Assembly (NCBI RefSeq): GCF_027409185.1
Contig: NC_084461.1
Location: forward strand, 140,971,001-141,035,000
From: Cynocephalus volans
Taxonomy: Eukaryota > Chordata > Mammalia > Dermoptera > Cynocephalidae
Reading direction: 5' to 3'
Length of the DNA: 64,000 nt
Part shown: piece by piece, positions 23,201-37,620 of the stretch
Position numbering within the stretch: the stretch's first letter is position 1
Layout of the letters: each line of letters begins with the position of its first letter
Program-made: the position numbers and the translations under genes
Notes under the pieces: generated by a model
Told to the model about the DNA's origin: nothing
Database searches by the model: none
The model's input: the letters and a program-made list of their open reading frames with translations, nothing else

Positions 23201-26200
23201 TAGAAAGGCAGGCAGGCAGGAATTACTGTAACAGTAGTTGTACTGTGTTAGATGATAATTATAGATTATTTTAATAGGGTAATTTGCCTTAAAACCATGT
23301 ATTTTTCAAAATCAAGCTAGCTATGATCCATTTATAGAAAATATGTACACAAAGACGGTCCCCAACTTATGATGGTTTGACATAATTTTTTGACTTCAGG
23401 ATGGGTTTATCAGGATGTAACCCCATCATAAGTCAAGGAGCATCTGTATTTACATATATATGCATACATATATTTATACACATACAACGAAAAGTATAGA
23501 CAATGTTATGCCAAAAGTCTTAAATTTATGTCTAATTTTGATACAGATGTGTAGCTGTGTATATTTTTTACACACAAACACATATACACACACATGCATA
23601 CATGTATCCTTATTCCGGTAGTTACCATTAAATAAAATCAAGTTTTAAGTAAAATATGAAAAGAACAGGGTAAAATGACACTGGGTGAGGCACTATAAAC
23701 TGGAAAAAAAATTTTTTTACATTCACCTTGACCTGTTCCTTAAAAAGTTTGCTTTTTGAAAATTTGCTATATAATCTGAATAAGTAGACTATAGCCCTAA
23801 AATTTCTCATTAAAAACTGCCATAAAATTTATAGACAAAAGTAACAATTATCTCTATTGCTAAAACTACATCAGACATCTTCTTAAGCTAAACACTGGAA
23901 ATTACCTACAGTCCAAGCAAACTCCAAAGACATATTTATAAAGATTTTTTCCCCTAACAATTATTTCCTTAAGAACAAAAGTAGTGTTTCATGAACTGTC
24001 AATATTACCTCTTTACTGTTCCTCTAATTTGAGAATTAAGATATTTTTTCTTCCCTTTTTTAATCCCCAGTGCACTGAATTGAATGAATCATAATCCTTG
24101 ATTCACAATACACTATCATCACTGGTCTGTGCATATCCCCCTTCATATTTGGTTAGCAGTCTAATTAGCTATTTTATATACTGTAATAAGTATTCATGAA
24201 CCCAGCTCCCACACACAGGCGAGAGCCTGGACAACAACGCACATCTAACTATATGGCAGGCCTGCCTATACCACATTTCTACCTGCTCTGCCCCATGAAA
24301 CCACCTTGAATCCTGTGTACTTCATTCTCTTGCTTCCCTTTCTATAATTTTGTTTCATCTATATATCTTCCTAACGACTGTATTTTAAAATGTTACTTTT
24401 AACATAAAAATAACATCCTATATTGTCATTTTTTGGATTTACTTTTTTTTTTTTTTACTTTATATTGCTATGAATCACTCGTACTGTTTTATGTGTCACT
24501 ATTTTTAATGTTCCACTGACTACTAGCACATTTTATTCACCCACACTCCTGTTTGATTGGCATCTAGGTTATCCCTAGGCCTTTGCTATTGTGAACCGTG
24601 CTATGAACATTTTTCTGCATGTCTCCTACTATACACATGCAAGAGTATCTCTTGAGTATATACCTAGGAGGAGAAATGCCAAACTGTTTTCAAAGTGACC
24701 ACACCACCTTACACTCCCATCAGTAACATGGATATTCCTCTGGACCTATATTTTCTCCCACCCTTTGTATCAGCAGGCTCTCCTCTTTCCCTCTCTTTCT
24801 TCCTTCCTTGCAATTTATTTGTTCATTGCCAACCTGACAGGTATTAAATAGTATCTCACTGTGGTCCTGATTCACATTTCCCTGATCACTAAAGATGATG
24901 ACCCTTTCTTCATATTCATGTTTCCTATTTTTCTAAATGCCTCAACGTGTCTTTTGTCTATTTCTCTCACTGATTCATATAAAAGCAATTTATCTATTCT
25001 TGATACTAATTCTTGGTCAGTAGTGCATAGTATGAATTTCTTCTCCCAGTTTGGAATGATCACTTATAATTTATCTTTAGATTTAAAAACTGCTATGTTG
25101 GGATTACTCTGGCCCCACAGAATGAGGCCAGTGGAGAGATTCTTTCTACTGTCTGGGAGCATTCATTTGTTCATTTGAAGTTTGGTAGAACTTGCCTATA
25201 ATGCCATCTGGGTCAAGAAGTTTACAAACTGCTTCAATTTCTTTAACAGTTACGAAACCATCCAAGCTTTTTCTTTAGTTAATTGTGGTTAAGTTATATT
25301 TTCTCACAACTTTTCCATTTCATTTGTTTTAAAAAGTATTGGCATGTAGCTTTTGGTAGTATTCTCTTATTACCATAGGCAATGGTGGGAGAAAAGAACA
25401 GAACCTAACAGTTCATTCCTATTTGCCTTCCCATAGTCAAGAGGGCAGTCTCTCTTGCCTCAAGCTAATGCTATTGGAACCACAAGTAATTAACACCAAT
25501 AGGGACACCAGTTCAAAATAACTACCCTAGCCCCTACGAGGCTTCTCAGTTTGCTGCCTTCCCTTTAAATTTCCTCTGCATTTCTTTTGGAGGAGGAAAC
25601 CAGTAGTGAGGCTATTCAAGCATCCTGAAAAGACCCAGAACGGGATCTACTGGTTCTCATGGTAATAGAACTAAGTATTTTTTTTCTTTCTCTTTTCCAA
25701 ACTTTCTATAGTACTATATTTGTTTTATTAACATATACTAAATTAATCAGTATAATTAGTAATAATAAAGGATATTACCAGAGGTGAAAAAATACTAATT
25801 ATACTTACGTCAAAGCAAGCCACTTTTCAGAACTATTTAACAGCTATTTAACTGAGCTCACTCTTGAGTTCAACATTTTAAATGCTTCTGTCAAGAAACC
25901 TTAAACCTCAAAAACAAATCTCAAACAATTATAATTAATTATGGTGATTAACATTATATGAAACATACACAAGAGCTCTGAGCTTATTTAAATTTATTCC
26001 TTTAGCCATCCTACCATTTGAGAAAATTTTACAGAATGTTTGGCAATGGGCATTATGGAGATATAAAGATAAATCTGATGAACTATAAAATGCTAATTTG
26101 GAATGTTCTGGAAATCTGCTGTCACAATACCTCCCCATAGACTGCCTGCTTCCTTACTCATAAAAGGATACCAAAGAAGCAATAAGTTCAGATGTATTTC

Positions 26201-29200
26201 TATAATCAATAATCGGTGTGAAAAGAATGCTGGAAGAAAAATAGTGACACTGAATTTTAAGCAATTCCTTATAGAATTTCCTTGTATAAACCACAATAAG
26301 CCAAAATAGTATCTTTCAAAGAACTAATAGTTTGACTTTTATTCCTTAAGAAAATTTCTGTAATGCAAGCTGTACATGAATCCAGCTACTAATTTCATCT
26401 GCTCCCACAGTTGTCAAGAATCCCCATCCTAAATTGCAACTGCCTAAAAGACCATTGAATGAGGCTGTTATTCCATAAATGCTTGTCTTTATGAGCGACT
26501 TTATTTTTCTCTCCTTCATCTGCATTTGTGTTAATGCTTTCTCTCCTTTAATTAGCATTACACAGAATAAAATTATATTTGCCATATTTACTGGACTAAA
26601 TTTTATGCTCTATGCTCTTAATTTTAAAACTGGACAAGTATAAAAAGCATTAAACTTCTCTGAAGAAGAAAATATTAGTTTATAGTGACATGGCCTTTGA
26701 TATGACTTTTAACTATAGAAATCTTGAGAGGAAAAAAAGAGTACAGAAGTCAAACAAGTCAAACATCTCACATAGGAAAAATAAAAATGGAAACTTGTTA
26801 AATTAACCTAAACTAATACCAATTATCCATCCATTTGAAGTCTCTAAACACTACCTAAATCTTTAGACAACAAATTCATGTAAAGACTATTACATGAATG
26901 AAAGAATATTAGGAAGTTTCTTACTTGTCTCTAGATGCTCCCAGTGCCAAAACAATAGGATCTGCAATCTCTAACATAGACTGTAGGATAGAAGCTACAA
27001 CAATGAAGAGAATAATACTGAGCAGGAATGCCCGGTGAACAACCTGTAGTTCTATCAGCCCAGTCTGTACCGCCAGGATTAACAGTGTTACTCCTTCTGT
27101 CATGCCCCTAAAAAAAAAAAGCACACACATTTTCAGAAAAAATAAATAATCTGAATCTCATTTAATTCCAAGAGAAAATAATCCAAAGGTTTACAATGTT
27201 GTTACATATTTTTTAATCTGTTCTGACTTAATTCAGACTAAAAACTGACCAGTATATTAACTTCATATTACATAACACTGATGTAATAATATACAGTCAT
27301 TTCTATCACTACATGTGCAAAAGCATAATAGCTATTATTTCAGCATACAATGAAGGGGGGATAAACAACTTCTAAAATAATAAAAGTTTTCTAAACAGAC
27401 TTTGTTAATAAGCCAGATACTTCTGCCATTCTTAGATATCCACTTAATTATACCTATTTACATCATGAGCTATATCCTGATCATAAAAGAGAAAATCATA
27501 GGTGAATGTTTTCATAAGCTTGGACAGGAAAAGGTCTCTTTAAGTAGACCAAAGAACCAGAAGACATAACGGAAGAGAAAGATAAATACAAATTTTTTTG
27601 AAATTTAGTGTCCATATGAAAAATACACCATGTACAAAGTCATAAAACCTTTTATCCTATTGGCTTGATTTATAAAGAACTCTCACAAATAAATGAAAAA
27701 TGAACAAAAGAAAGACAGTTTTAAAAACTACAGATTAACAAATATTTCAGTGTTTGATGACACCAAGTACTGAGAAGGAATGTGACAGAAAATGAGCACA
27801 CTAATGTTGAGATATACACACACAAAACCTTTCTGGAAAAAGTTTGCTAATAAATTTAAAATGAACAAACCCCTCAAACTCAATAATCTCACTGGTAATA
27901 ATAGTATTGATCCCTATGGATGTACTACAAAGTGAAGACATATATATAAAAGAAAATACAGAGAATAGTGGAACATGTTATATGACATCACGGGGTACAA
28001 CCATCAAAATCCAGATTCTGAATAAACTGTAGGACAAACAACCTGGTGTCTTCCACAAATAAAATTCAGGAGAAAAAAATACAGACAGTAGGAACCTAAA
28101 CATTAAAGAGAGTTAAGAGACATATCATCCAATTGCAAGATGGGCCTTATCTGGGTCTTGGATTTAGAAAACAAAATGTTTTTTAAAACATTTAGATAGG
28201 GAAATTTAAACATGACCTGGACATTTGACATCAAGGAATTCTTTTAGTAGAAATGATCATTCTATTGTAGTTATCTTTTTTCAAAAGATTTAACGACTAA
28301 AATATTTATGGGTAAAATATTATTATATCTGGGATTTTCTCCAAACACTTGCAGTCAAGGGATGTTGGGGCATGGTGGGTGGAGTTGATAGGGACATGTA
28401 AGACACGAGGTTAGCCATATTGTTGGAGATGGGAGACAGGTAGGTATATGGGGGTTAATTTTACTATTCTCTCAAATTTGTTGGTTTATGCTGTGGATTG
28501 ATTGAATTGTGTACCCCAAAGTTCATATATTAGAAGCTTAATTCCCACTCTAACTGTTGAGGGTGGGAAATCCTATTACAGTAATTGAAAGAGGTGATTA
28601 GATTCCATAGTGAATGGATTAATAACAGTGGACAGGGACATGATTCTGAGGGCTTTAAAAGAAGAGCACGAGAGGTTAGTTCTCACTCTCTGCTCCACCA
28701 TTTTGCCACGTGAGACACGAGGGTCACTGTCACCACCACCAAGACCCTCACCAGATATATTCCATGCACTGTGGACTTCGCAGCCTCCAAAACTGTAAGC
28801 AATAAATATTGTTTTCTTACAAATTATCCAGTTTCAAGTATTTTGTTATAAGCAACAGAAACTGACGAATACAGAAAATTGGTACCAGAGAAGTGGGTGT
28901 TGTTTATAATAAAAACTTTAAAATGTGGAAGTAGCTTTGGAACTGGGTGCTGAGGAGAGGCTGGACGAATTTACAGGAGCAGGCTAGAAAAAGCCTAACT
29001 GCTGGTGGTAGTTTAGAAAACCAGAGAAAGTTTGGAATGTTTTAGAGACCAGTTAAATGGTGGTGACCAGAATGCTTACAGAACTATGGACTGTAAAGAC
29101 CATTCTAAGGAGGTCTCAGATGTAAAGGAGAAGGGACTTACTGGAAACTGGGGCAAAGATCACCTTTGCTATTAACTGGCAAGGAACTTGGCTGCATTCT

Positions 29201-32200
29201 GTTCATACCCAAAAGTTTTATGGAATGTGAAACATAAAGCTGTTGACTCACAGTATTTAGTGGGAGAAACTTCTAAGAAACAAAACATTCAGGAAGCCGA
29301 ACTGGCTACATACAACAGCCTACACTGAGTTATAGCATAAAGGGCATGACATAAAGCCAAAATGCGTAATTAAAAGGGAAGCACAGCATAAATATTTGGA
29401 AAACCTGCAGGCGGGCCATGTGGTAGAGAAGCAGAGAGCATTTTCAGAAGAAAAATGCAATGGTGCTAAGATTAGTACAAAAGAAAGGGATTATCAGGAG
29501 ATGGGGGAAAAGGCCCTGAAGGCATTGGAGAAGCCTCTGGTACAACCCTTCCACCTCAGGCCCAGAGGCGTAGGGAGACAGAATGGTATTGGAGAATAGG
29601 CCCCAGGTGCCCTCCAAGGACGCTGCTCACCACAGCAGCACCCCAGCTGCTTTGGCTGCTCCAGCCATGGCTAAATTAGCACCAAGTATGGACCCGCAGC
29701 TTTGGAAAATACAAACCCAAAGCCTTGACAGTGTCCACATGGTGTTAGATCTGCAGGTCTACAGAATGCTAGAGTTGTGGAGGCTTAGGATATATCAAAG
29801 GATGTATGGAAAAGTCTGAGGGCCCAGGAAGAGATCTGTCGCAGGAGCTGAGTCACCACATAGAGCCTCCACTAGACGAATGCCAAGCAGAAATGTGGGG
29901 TCAAGTTGCAGCAGAAAAACCCCAACGGCGCCATGCCTATTGGAGCCATAAGAGCGAGACTGCCATGAAGACCCCAGAATTGTGACGCTACCAGTGTGTA
30001 ATGCCAGCTTGTGAGACCTGAAGTGTGGCCTCAGACCTGGAAAGCAATAGAAGTGGAGCTGCCCGAGGACTTGGGGACCCAAACCCCACACCAGCATGAA
30101 GAGAATGCCGAACAAGGAGTCAAGGTACATGATTCTCCAGCTTTGAGATTTAATTTCTGCCCTGCCGGGTTTCAGACCTGCTTAGGACCTGCTACCCCTT
30201 TCTTTTGGCCTATTTCCCCCTTTTTGAATGGGAATGTGTACCCTGTGCTTGTACCACTATTGTATCTTGGAAGTAGATAACTTGTTCTGATTTCACAGAT
30301 GCAACTATGAATCTTGGACTTTTGAGATAAAAAAAGTTAAGACTTTGGGGATGGAATGAATGTTTTAACCTGTGAAAAGGACATGAACTTTGGGGATTAG
30401 GGAAGGAATGCTGTGGATCGATTGAATTGTGTCCCCCAAAGTTCATAAATCAGAAGCTGAATTCCCACTGTAACTGTGGAGGGCAGGAAATCGTACTATC
30501 GTAATTGAAGGTGGGGCCTTGAAGGGGTGATTAGATTGCAGGATAATGTCATAGTGACTGGATTAATAATGGTGGTCAGGGGCGTGGTTCTGAGGACTTT
30601 AAACAGAGGACACACGAGGAGCTGTCTATCCCTCTCTCTGCTCTGCCATTTTTCCATATGAGAGCCCTGGGTCACTGTGGCCACCACTAAGACCTCCACC
30701 AGATGTGTACCCTGGATTTTGGACTTCCCACCCTCCAAAACTATAGGCAATAAATTTAATTTTCTTTATAAATTACCAAGTTTCAAATATTTATGTTATA
30801 AGCAACAGAAACAGACTGATACAGTTTGAAATTTTCCTAATTAAAAATTTAAAGAGATATACAAAGACACAGCAGCATTATTTTCTAATAACAAAACAAC
30901 AAAAAAAGAGATAAATCTATATTATGGAATACTATGCTTTCATCAAAAAGAATGAGATGTACCTGTTATGTGCTGACATAAAAAACAAACAAAAAAATTC
31001 TAAAACATTAAGTGAAAAAATATGGTGCAGAATAGTGTGTATATTATAATGGAATCAAAAAAATAATATATACATGCACTTTTCCCTATAAGAAATTTTA
31101 GCATAACCATCTACAACTGTTAACTTTGGGAAGAGGAAATAGGAAGAGAGAGCTATCATTTTCCATTTTGTATGTTTTACATGGTATCAATTTTGTGAAC
31201 TTATTCATGAATTATTTTTTTCTTTCCCCTTCTCCCCCCGGCTCTTTTCCCATTTTAAAGGTGTTAACTGGGACAAGTGGGAAAATTATGGACCGTAAGA
31301 TTTGAGGACTGTCCGAGGTTATATAAATGAAGGATTTTAAAAAGAGGTTATATGAACTTACATAAATGAAAGCATTAAACTCCTATATTAAGATAAAAGA
31401 AATCATGAGACGTTCTAGAAATCATTTCCCAATACCTGATCTTACTGTTTTAATAACAATGTGGTGAACCATTCTGCATTCTCATTAATTCATCCTTTGA
31501 AACTTCAGTAAGTATTCAAAGTATGTTCAAAGATATGAAAAAAAAAAAAAGGAAACAACTTTAAGAAAATATCAAATACAGAATTTGGATTTTAATAGGG
31601 TTACACTTAAACCTCAAATGGGAAGAGGCAAGCTTTTGAAAATTTCTTCTTAAAGAAATGCAGGAAAGGAAATTGTCCAATATTATCATAATGTACATAT
31701 AATAAAAATACATCTTTTTTACATTTAGTTATTTTTTTCATTGTACTTTAATCCAAATATCTCAACCATTCCACAAAAAAAATCCCAAACCCCTCAAAAT
31801 TCCATTTCATCTAAAATTCATCTTAAGTCTTAAATTTCCAGACATGTTCAAGTGAAGAACTCACCGATTCATGGCAGGATCATTCATGAAAGCTCGATAA
31901 CCTTGCAAGTAAAATTTGCAGAGTGTCAGAACACCCAAGGCAACAAAGGACACGGTGAAGACCAGACCCAGCAGAGAGTAAGGAGTGCTGCAGCATTCAG
32001 CGATACTGGAAAAGGGGGGGGGTGGGGGTGGAATTCACAGACATAAATGTTCTATTTGGAATAAAAACATTTTAAGCCTTTAAAAAAACATCAAGCTTGT
32101 TGGGATCCTCATTAATTAAAAAACTCCAAATCAAAATTTGAGGTGAAATCACCCCATCACTCCATTAGTAATTTAAATCATGTTATTATTCGAACCTACA

Positions 32201-35200
32201 TTTTTCTGTCTCACTGGCAAATATCCAGTACACAGCACCATAACGGAAGCAAAGTCTTAGTTTTTAATTATCTATTATCTCCTTCAAATCCAGTAAAATT
32301 CAAAGAGCTTACATCTTAAAGCTTAAATCATGTCCAAACCTTAAGAAATATATAATTAGCATGCTGATAAGTATTCAAAAGAAACTTGTATAGGTGCCCA
32401 CTGCTCCTTCTGAAAAATGTTGGCTGTTCAAATACTTCAGACTGTGCTGCTAATATGGTTACTTGTTCCAACTCCTTATTTCACCAAACTGCTATGGAGC
32501 CGGGCCTTTGTTGACTATGCAATTCCTGACTCCTCCCACTACAACAGTATCTTACATACTACTAGTGTTTTAAATTTTAAATCAACTTAGGTTTAGATAA
32601 ATGCATTTTTAAAGGGTTACTTCAAAAACATGACCAAGAATACAGCCCAACACCATTTAAAAATGTTTGTTTTAAAATAATTTTAATATAAATGTTTACC
32701 ATAAAAGTTTGCTATGATACCACTTGTAAGGATAACTAGAAGACCTTACACTAGAGCTTTGAAATACTTTCACTGAACATATTAGATATTAACTTATGTG
32801 TATTTTATAAATATATTTACCATTTTATGTACTAATGAGCTGGATTCAGCATTTACATAGCTTCTATACCTTAAGTTTTAGAACTTCAAAGAACTTCATT
32901 TGTATAGATGAGGAATTCATTCAAGCAAATCAATGCCTGACCTTTACTATGTAGCTCCATGCTTCTGTATAGCCATCTTTCCTACACAATTGCTCATTAC
33001 TTAGTTTTTATGTGAAAGCAAGTAATTTTATGTAAACCAATGCATATTATGATGAGAAAAAAAGTCTGGTTTTCTGTTAGGGAGCCAAAACATCCACCAA
33101 TCATGGTGGCTGATAGCTAAAAGAATAAATAATTTTAACACATTTCTACAAGTCTAATGTTTGACATGTTTCTCTCAGAAACCATTACATAAGACAATGT
33201 TTAAATAAATTGTCTATAATTTTAAAATATGAGTATCATGGCTGAAAATAATACTAAAATTTTACTTCCTTCTCATTGGAAAAGGCTGAAAATTTTACTG
33301 AAGGCCCATACTACTTTTCTATTCTTGTCTCCATATTTAGAAAAATCTTATACACCCAAACAGTATGGTTTAATTACATATTCAAGAGGAGCACATTCTT
33401 TTTCTCTTACTTCAGAAAAGAACACAGGGCTGGCCGGTTAGCTCACTTGGTTAGAGCATGGTGCTGATAACACCAAGGTCCAGGGTTCAATCCTTGTACC
33501 GGCCAGCCATTAAAAAAAGAAAAAGATAAAGAAAATAATGTGGTGCTGTTTTCAAGAAAGCAAATTCTAGAATACAAAAGGTTTCAGCTTAGCTTAAGGA
33601 AGTGAAAGAGTTTGGGAAATTTATAAAACTTTTCTTCTCCTTTCTCTTCAGTAAGACATTTTTATTGATTTTAGTTTCTATTTTTCTGGCTGCCAAAAAA
33701 AACCTTTTTGTTTTTCAGTCTATATATGCTTCTTTGTTGGTTTGTTTGTTTAGCCAGGGTATTCTGGTAAACTCTTAATCTTCTCTTGTAAATGAGTTGT
33801 TTTTTGGCAAGGAAATACATAAATATAACCTGGCACACAAAAGCACCAAGAAGGACAGAGATATATATTAACAAAATAACCAATAGGGGAACTCCTTAAT
33901 TAAAAACCAAATTAAAACATTCTTACCTTGAGAAAGGGCAACCTATGCTGACTATGTATAGAAAAGGAATAGAAAAATTATTTTGGCAGGATATCTAAAC
34001 TGCATTTAAAATGCCAGTATTATTTTCTTATTTTGTAAATAAGTCCAAATTCATTCATAGCTTAGTGACTTGTTAAGCCTATTACACTATGCTATACCTC
34101 ATTTGATTGTGCTTTGTTCAGTGGATAATAATCTGACTGAAAGCACAACCAGATCAGTTTGGTCACTTGGTTAGAACTATGGTGCTGATAACACCAACGT
34201 CAAGGGTTCAGAATCCCTTACTGGCCAGCTGCAAAAAAATAAAGTAAAAAAATAAAGTATGACCAATTCCAGTATCACACTGAGGTTATTATCCTAACCA
34301 CAGAATTGGGTATCTCGCTTTCTCTTTAAATTCAATTACGTTTTGGATCACTTAAAAATTCTGCATAAAACCTCCATGATATTTACATAAAAACGAATAG
34401 CAATCAAACTTATTTAATATTAAATTGGTCATTAAAGTGTGTTTGATTTCACTATCAACTTATTGCATGTATAAAGAAGCTACTTGTATAATTAAAAACA
34501 TTACTCATTTCAGAAAGTGCAAAATCTGACTTGGTACCATAAATTTATCCTATTTATTTGTTAAACCAGGTATTGCCCCACATTACATTTTTATTGATAT
34601 TTAGATTCGTATTAATGTTCTCAATCTCAACAAATAACATGCTCCTTAAGGACAGTAAATATGTCTTAAACTTCTCAATCCCTATACCACTTAGTGAATG
34701 GCTAAGAAACAATGGCTCCACTAACTAGAACTCAAAACTTTTATCCGCCTATCTTTACTTTATAGGAGGACAGATTTTCGTTCTTGCCTTTTAAAGTGAC
34801 AATGAGCCACGGAACCAAGATGTATACCCATATGCTAGATTCTGAAGGCTTGAGATTCAAACTCAGAGTGGAAAAAGTGACAAATGTGGAGCTAGCATAA
34901 GCTCACAATAAAGACAATTTAGTGTGAAAAGGACTCAACTGACACAAAACTTTTTTTCAAAAAAAAAAAAAAGACTAAATCTTAAAAACCAAGTTTTAGA
35001 ATTCTTTTGGGTTAAACAGTAAAGTACTATGATATACCCATTTTACAAATTTTTGAGTCTATCTCAATACTGAAGCAAAACATTAAAAATGAGAACATTG
35101 TGAAAGTGTACAGATGATCACAGGTTTTGAACTCGGAGGGATTTGAGTGCCAGCTCTGCTTCTTTTAGCTGTGTCGCCTGGTGCAAGTTACTCTTGGTAC

Positions 35201-37587
35201 AATCTCCTCAGCTATAAAATGGTAATGATAATAAAGGCACTTATCTCTCAGAGTTGCTGTAAATATTAAATGTGAGGAAAAGTGTTTAGTAGTGTGGCAT
35301 ATATTAAATATTCAATAAATGACAGTGATTCTTGTAACATTTTTCTCTTACTGACCCAAAAATTTAACTTGAAATTGAAAAAATACTTTTACTAGTTGCT
35401 ATGTACACCTGTCTGCTGCACTTTGGTCCACAGTACAGCCAAATATACCACCATTATTACATCAGCACCTCTCTGCATTTCCAGACCTAGAAATCCACTG
35501 AATGAAAATCCTATCTTAATTAAATATGAAGTGTAATATGATTGATAAAAGTAATTTGCAAAACTTACTATTCCTAGATCAAAGCTTTCTTCTCCTAAGG
35601 TTATATGTAGTATCATGAGCACTTATTAATTACCTTGTCAGAAAAAGGAAAAGAAGCCTTTCACGTGATGCAGGTTGATCTCGAGTACTGAAATAGGAGT
35701 AAATCTGAAGAGCAAATAAGACGAGCCAGAAAACCATGAAAAGAACAGGGACTACCAGTTGATTCCACAGGGACATTCCCAAGGCTAGAAGGCCGTATAC
35801 CTCCACAACCTAAACAAGAAAGCAAGACAGGAAAATATCTTGCATCACTTTCAAAAAATACTTTAAAACACTTAAGAGTTTAATCTCAAGTACTTAAAGT
35901 GAAAGATTAAATAGCTTTTCTTTTATTGAAAGATTGTTTCAGTTAAATCCTTTAATGTTAGTTCTATACATAGCAAATAGTATGTTTTACAAAATTTACT
36001 AATTTTGCATTATTATTAACCCTTGACACATGCTCGCTTGATGGCAACATTAAACTGCTCCAACAATTCAAGGATAAGGTCAAAATAAAGTCGTATTCAG
36101 AACAAAACTACCTCAAAGACAATTTGAGAAGACTTGTAAACACTTATGTTTAACCAAAATAATCGGGGCTAGCATAAATGACTTATAATACTGCTTGAGG
36201 GGCTAGGAAAAAGGGAAATGTGAAAATAAGAATTTTCCAGGGTTTATTCAGGAATGTCATAGATGAGAAATAGTTCAATGGAAGACAGAGTATTTAAACA
36301 CTGTAGTTTACTCTATTGCTGAGCAAGTAAGAGTTAGCAAGTCTTTTCCCCCAGACATATGAATTCCCTCTGTTCCTACTGTGTATTTATCCAGTAACAT
36401 TTCTCAATTTCTTTGGTTTGCCAAGTGCTTTTAACACCACGAAAAAGGTACACCTAAAGAGCTTATTAATCTACTACAACTTAAAATATTAGTTTACCAG
36501 TTTATAAAATAATCTCTTATGAAAGTGATTAGCAAGAATCAATTCCCAGAATCTCACTCAATCTAAGAGCATAGATGCAACCAAATTTCTAGAGTTACTA
36601 AGCCAGGGACTAGACCATGGTAACACAGCAGAGTTCTGGTAGGCAGCCCACAAAACCCTAACCTAACAGACAACTGGCCTTGTTGAAATCTCTCAATGTA
36701 ATACCAGACTGTTTCAATAAACTATAAAGATCTTTAAGGATTAAGTTAAAACACATTGATTTGCAGGTTACTCTCAGTTAAAAATTTTTTCATCAGTAAA
36801 GCAAATGCTTTTTCTATAATCTAGTCACAATTAACTTCAATTTCTCCCAACTAGAAAATTTTAAAACAAAAAGAAAATTGCCCAACTAGCTGCAAAATTC
36901 TTAGAAACAAAGTGATCATTGAGAGGTAGAGAGTACTTTTCCTCCTTTCCAGTCATGGAACAGACCACTAAAAAACCTGACAGTTTCCATTTCTTGCTTA
37001 TCCAATTCTTTCCAAGTCACAAATTTTATAACCTAGAATTTATTTACAACTACTGCATCTAGCAATGCATGAATCTTATGTCAACTAAGAAAGCAAGCAT
37101 GACATTGAAAAATAGAGGTTTTGACTGTATGGTTATTAAACAAATATTTAATATTCAATCAATATTTATTAAATATCTACTGTTTATTACAAACTCCGCA
37201 AGATTGAACTCAAAGAAAAAATACATATTTTAAATTAAATTTGTCATTCTTACTCTGAATACAACTATAACCCTTCCCATGAAGCAGCAATTCCCGGAGA
37301 GTATGCAAATAACCTCCTCTTCATTGAAAGATCTACTTCTGGGAAAACCACACAAGTTAATTATTGCGTAAGATAAAGAAAGAAGGTAGACTCATACTAA
37401 GGCCAAGAGCTTAGGAAAATTAATTCTTGAAAATCTGCCCCTGAGGCTACAGAGAACACCTCACTTAGTATGAGTTCAATGAATCTGAGAGCTTCCTGTA
37501 CCTTAAGGTCATACACAGTCAAGGGATAGAAGAGAATAACCATTTTAAAACTCTTTTTTTTAGCAATGTCAGGTTTAAGATCTATTT

Positions 37588-37620
<33 letters not shown>

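Larger units (their letters stand above)
22013..26924 (-). other. RNF145: RNF145 intron 7
   Basis: It contains a short Tigger-type piece (23353-23451), a degenerate TA/CA-rich tract (23450-23610) and an antisense old L1 (24440-25330). The rest is AT-rich with no recognised feature. Confidence 0.85.
27108..31864 (-). other. RNF145: RNF145 intron 6
   Basis: It contains an old L1 split into 27640-27970 and 30850-31245. Within it lie an old repeat (about 28000-28488) and a complete MaLR element (28489-30823). No other feature was recognised. Confidence 0.85.
32006..35633 (-). other. RNF145: RNF145 intron 5
   Basis: It holds two sense-of-window tRNA-derived SINEs (33427-33535 and 34143-34258) and one MIR (35125-35335). 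The rest is AT-rich without a recognised feature. Confidence 0.85.

Noticed and set aside
29396..30280. Several 67-111 codon ORFs at 29.4-30.3 kb
   Set aside because: They belong to the internal region of the MaLR element, which has no intact retroviral gene.
33427..33500. Functional tRNA-Ile gene
   Set aside because: The sequence has tRNA-like A and B boxes but mismatched stems and an A-rich tail, and recurs about eleven times. It is a SINE.
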